Shown: piece after piece, positions 5,675 through 8,076 of the stretch
Layout of the letters: every line of letters starts with the position of its first letter
Position numbering within the stretch: the stretch's first letter is position 1
NCBI GenBank assembly: GCA_964645285.1
Contig: CAZYDR010000144.1
Span: 1 to 8,076 of the forward strand
Direction: 5' to 3'
From: JAYZAP01 sp964645285
GTDB taxonomy: Bacteria; Pseudomonadota; Alphaproteobacteria; JAAXGF01
DNA: 8,076 nucleotides
Notes under the pieces: generated by a model
What the model saw: only the letters and a program-made list of their open reading frames with translations
The model's database searches: none
Told to the model about the DNA's origin: nothing
Translations under genes and position numbers: made by a program

Positions 5675-5813
5675 GGCTTTCCTCCATCGGTCAAGGGGCA
5701 GTCTTTCAGCCGCCGGCGGCCATTGCAAGACTGTGACACTGTGGCCTGGGCTTCGGCGGCGCTGGGGCATCGCCGGCCGGCGTCAGGCCGATGAACTATC
5801 GGGAGGAAGAGGG
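5675..5813. promoter_or_regulatory. Divergent intergenic region with GC palindromes
   Basis: This 139-nt stretch separates the GFA operon (minus) from the SDR gene (plus) and must carry both promoters if each is transcribed from here. It contains two perfect 12-bp palindromes, GCCGCCGGCGGC (5709-5720) and CGCCGGCCGGCG (5771-5782). I could not identify a convincing -35/-10 pair on either strand. GC-rich palindromes arise readily at this composition, so a regulatory role is only possible. Confidence 0.3.
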
Positions 5814-6503
5814 ATGACCGAAAATACCTTGATCATCGGCGCCGGAAACGGGTCGAGCGCATCGCTTGCCCGGCTGTTTGCCACCGAAGGTATGAACGTG
5901 GGGCTGGCCGCGCGCAACACAGCCAAGCTGAGCGGCCTGGCCGATGAGATCGGCGGCCGGGCCTATGGCTGTGATGCGTCCGATCTAGACAATATGGAAA
6001 AGTTGTTTCAAGAGTTTGAAGCCCATTCCGGCAGCCCGGACATCATGGTCTACAATCCCAGCGCTCGGGTCCGCGGGCCGATCAGCGAGATTGGTGCGGC
6101 GGCAACCAAGGACGCCATTATGGTCACCGCCTATGGAGCGTTTCTGGCGGCCCAGCAGTCGGCCCGGCGGATGTTGAAACGTGGCAGCGGGGCGATGTTG
6201 TTCACCGGGGCATCGGCCGGCGTTAAGGGTTATGCGCAATCGGCGCCCTTCGTCATGGGCAAGTTCGCCCTGCGCGGGTTATGCCAGAGCCTGGCCCGCG
6301 AGTTGTAGCCACAAAACATTCACGTGGCGCATTTTGTCATTGATGGCAACATTCTCGATGTTGACCGGGGTGCGTCTTATGATGATCCGACAACCGCGCT
6401 CAATCCCGACGAGATTGCCAAAACCTACTTGCAGATCGCGCGGCAGGATAAAAGTGCCTGGACCTGGAAACTCGAACTCAGGTCGTCAGTCGAGACGTTC
6501 TAG
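5814..6503 (+). pseudogene. Atypical short-chain dehydrogenase/reductase gene with in-frame TAG
   Basis: The frame starts at ATG 5814 (GGGAGGAAGAGGG directly upstream) and shows a Rossmann N-terminus with LIIGAGNGSSASLARLFA (the Gly-rich cofactor loop, variant of TGxxxGIG), LAARN, CDASD and VYNPSARVRGP (variant NAG region). It then has LFTGASAG with the catalytic-type Ser, and APFVMGKFALRG, where Lys is present but the usual catalytic Tyr is Phe. A TAG at 6306-6308 follows SLAREL. Translation past it continues in the same frame as PQNIHVAHFVIDGNILD and on to TAG 6501-6503, exactly what an intact SDR has after this helix. Full length would be 229 residues plus the stop-codon position, normal for the family. 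A single C-to-T change (CAG to TAG) could explain it. Either a genuine nonsense mutation or a sequencing error; without it the gene would be a complete atypical SDR, substrate unknown. Confidence 0.8.
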
Positions 6504-6579
6504 GCTGGCAAGGCCGTGGGGCTCTGGCGTGGGAGTCAGGGGCAGGGTAAACTAGGCCAGCGCCGATTCGGAGACCAAA

Positions 6580-7554
6580 ATGCCGCCAAATTCAGGACAC
6601 CCGGACGCCGACCAGCGGCAGGCCGAGATTGCCGAGCAGCGGGCCGAGAGCACCTCGACCCGACGGGCCACGGTGGCGGCGTTGGAAGACGTCCTCTACA
6701 GCGAGATTCCGGTGCTTGACCACGGCTTCGTGCGGGTGGTCGATTACATGGGTGACGACGGCGCCGTAGTCCAGGCGGCGCGGGTGTCATACGGTAAGGG
6801 CACCAGGGCGGTGAGCAACGACCGTGGCCTGATCCGCTATCTGCTGCGTCACCGCCACACCACGCCGTTCGAAATGTGCGAGATCAAGTTCCACGTCAAG
6901 CTGCCCATGTTCGTGGCGCGCCAGTGGATCAGACACCGCACCGCCAACGTCAACGAATACTCGGCCCGCTATTCGGTGCTCGACCGCGAGTTCTACATGC
7001 CGGCGGAGGAGCATCTGGCGGCGCAATCCATGAGCAACCGCCAGGGCCGCGATCAGGTGATCACCGGCCCCCAGGCAGTCGAGACGCTGCGCGCTATCGC
7101 GGCGCTCAGCGACGAGGCCTATGATGTCTACCAGAAGCTGCTCAACGAGACCGCCGACGGCGCGGTCATCGACAGCGACAGCCAGGGCCTGGCTCGCGAG
7201 CTGGCCCGCATGGTGCTGCCGGTCAACTACTACACCCAGTGGTACTGGAAGATCGATCTCCATAACCTGCTGCATTTCCTATCTTTACGCGCCGATCCCC
7301 ACGCCCAGTACGAAATCCGCGCCTATGCGGACGCCATGTGCCATATCGTCGCCAAATGGATGCCCCTGGTATGGGAGGCGTTCGAGGATTACCGCCTGAC
7401 CGGCGCCAGTATTTCCGGCCCCGGCCTCGGCGTACTGCGCGGCTTGATCGACGACGGCGCGCTTGACGACGAGGCCCGCCTTGAGACCTTGCGCGAAGCA
7501 AGCGGTCTCAGCCCCCGCGAGTTCCGCGAACTGATCGAGACGTTGCGCGACTAG
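6580..7554 (+). CDS. thyX: Flavin-dependent thymidylate synthase ThyX
   Basis: A 324-residue protein that makes dTMP from dUMP using FAD, NADPH and methylenetetrahydrofolate. The family motif RHRxxSxNExSxRY appears as RHRTANVNEYSARY (118-131), with Ala122 at the position that is often Ser; the FAD-binding Arg and His residues are kept. Other family marks are QAARVSYGKGTR (65-76), HRHTTPFEMCEIKFHVK with the FAD/dUMP contacts (91-107), and LARELARMVLPVNYYT, with Arg210 expected at the dUMP phosphate. About 35 extra N-terminal residues and a C-terminal helical tail (from about 285) make it longer than the Thermotoga enzyme, as in many alphaproteobacteria. ATG 6580 has GGAG 6 nt upstream. It lies 76 nt after the broken SDR gene, and its TAG overlaps the stop of the convergent small gene. 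Confidence 0.97.
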   Translation: MPPNSGHPDADQRQAEIAEQRAESTSTRRATVAALEDVLYSEIPVLDHGFVRVVDYMGDDGAVVQAARVSYGKGTRAVSNDRGLIRYLLRHRHTTPFEMCEIKFHVKLPMFVARQWIRHRTANVNEYSARYSVLDREFYMPAEEHLAAQSMSNRQGRDQVITGPQAVETLRAIAALSDEAYDVYQKLLNETADGAVIDSDSQGLARELARMVLPVNYYTQWYWKIDLHNLLHFLSLRADPHAQYEIRAYADAMCHIVAKWMPLVWEAFEDYRLTGASISGPGLGVLRGLIDDGALDDEARLETLREASGLSPREFRELIETLRD

Positions 7555-7808
7555 GCCGCCGCGCCCGCCAGCAGCTTGCGGATGATCTGAAGCTCGCTTT
7601 GGCCGAGCATCACGCCGCCCTCGATATTCTTCGGTAGGCTTTCCAACCACGCGTCCATGGCGCCGGCGAGTTGCGCCGACTCATTGCCGGTGAAGGCCAT
7701 GGGCCGTCTTGGATCATCGAATTTGGCTGCCAAGCTCGCTTCGCCGTCGCTATGGGCCTGCCAGATCTCGCCCAGAACCTCAAGTTCGTCTATCGAGAAC
7801 AGCAGCAT
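7551..7808 (-). CDS. Small conserved-looking hypothetical protein downstream of polA
   Basis: An 85-residue protein beginning MLLFSIDELEVLGEIW. It appears soluble and mainly helical, with no Cys, no membrane segment and no motif I recognise. Patterns include FDDPRRPMAFTGNESAQLAGAMDAWLESLP and a C-terminal LGQSELQIIRKLLAG. The start ATG 7808 is preferred over the upstream continuation of the frame because that extension would overlap the polA 3' end and is Pro/Ser/Thr/Arg-rich, reading like a shadow. It begins 16 nt after the polA stop on the same strand, so it is probably co-transcribed with polA. Its TAG (7553-7551) and the thyX TAG share CTAG. The Shine-Dalgarno is weak. Function unknown. 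Confidence 0.6.
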   Translation of the reverse strand: MLLFSIDELEVLGEIWQAHSDGEASLAAKFDDPRRPMAFTGNESAQLAGAMDAWLESLPKNIEGGVMLGQSELQIIRKLLAGAAA

Positions 7809-7824
7809 TGATGGGTATCCGCCC

Positions 7825-8076
7825 CTAGTGCGCGTCGGCCCAAGTGTCGGCGACTCCGGTGTCGACCACCAGGGGGACCGAGAGATGGGCGGCACCTTCC
7901 ATGACTTCGGCGGCGACCTTGGCGGTGATCTCGGTTTCCGCTTCGGGGACCTCGAAGATCAGCTCATCGTGGACCTGGAGCAGCATGCGGGCGGCCAGGC
8001 TGGCGTCCTTGAGGGCGTCCGGCATGCGGATCATGGCGCGCTTGATGATGTCGGCGGCGGCGCCCTGGAGCGGCGC
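7825..8076 (-). CDS. polA: DNA polymerase I, C-terminal fragment
   Basis: The last 83 residues of family A DNA polymerase; the gene runs off the right edge. The fragment opens with APLQGAAADIIKRAMI, the PolA APIQG(T/S)AADIIK helix of the fingers/palm region, and continues to MLLQVHDELIFEVPE. This is motif C, whose HDE includes a catalytic carboxylate (Asp) of the polymerase site. It ends DTGVADTWADAH, the family's usual G..W..AH finish. PolA fills gaps and removes RNA primers during replication and repair. The stop TAG is at 7827-7825, and the small hypothetical gene follows after 16 nt. The exonuclease domains are outside the window. Confidence 0.96.
   Translation of the reverse strand, partial: APLQGAAADIIKRAMIRMPDALKDASLAARMLLQVHDELIFEVPEAETEITAKVAAEVMEGAAHLSVPLVVDTGVADTWADAH

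Noticed and set aside
5675..5770. N-terminal extension of the GFA protein
   Set aside because: Arg/Pro-rich, not part of the family fold; ATG 5674 has a good GGAGGA site.
6306..6308. TAG recoding (pyrrolysine or suppressor) in the SDR gene
   Set aside because: TAG is the genuine stop of several other genes here (209, 1437, 3689, 6501, 7551, 7552, 7825), so general reassignment is unlikely, and no special downstream element is visible.
7809..7895. N-terminal extension of the small protein after polA
   Set aside because: Would overlap the polA coding end and reads as Pro/Ser/Thr/Arg-rich shadow sequence; ATG 7808 is a better start.

Overview
The window looks like a GC-rich chromosomal segment from a proteobacterium, most likely an alphaproteobacterium. 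The basis is the style of the ThyX protein (N-terminal extension and an RHRTANVNEYSARY core), the PolA end, and the GFA-family and SDR-family relatives. A run of ten N inside one gene suggests a draft or metagenome-derived scaffold. I see no mobile elements, CRISPR arrays, tRNAs or rRNAs.

Left part (1-2930): the tail of an unrecognised gene, then a divergent Cys/Met-metabolism PLP enzyme. This converges, with 9 nt between stops, on an ABC-F ATPase encoded on the minus strand and interrupted by the N gap.

Regulatory core (about 2931-3206): the nearly 300 nt ahead of the ABC-F gene are the most interesting stretch. Read on the minus strand they hold, in order, a good sigma70-like promoter (TTGACA, 16 nt, TAGACT), a perfect Shine-Dalgarno AAGGAGG, a 23-codon open reading frame starting ATG ATG, a strong 11-bp hairpin built from the end of that small frame, further short stems, and a GC-rich hairpin just before the poorly primed ABC-F start. 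This is the layout of a translated-leader (attenuator) switch. Such leaders are known for several antibiotic-resistance ABC-F genes of Gram-positive bacteria. I do not recognise this peptide.

Middle (3223-5674): a small stand-alone nucleotidyltransferase on the plus strand, then a minus-strand operon in the order GFA-family zinc protein, homocysteine S-methyltransferase-like protein (joined by an ATGA overlap), and a two-helix membrane protein. The methyltransferase has His where the first zinc-binding Cys is expected.

Right part (5814-8076): an atypical SDR gene broken by an in-frame TAG, then thyX (flavin-dependent thymidylate synthase). On the minus strand lie the 3' end of polA and a small unknown gene 16 nt downstream of it. 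The small gene shares a CTAG stop tetranucleotide with thyX. ThyX (dTMP synthesis) and PolA (DNA repair and replication) are housekeeping functions, so this is ordinary chromosome rather than a genomic island.
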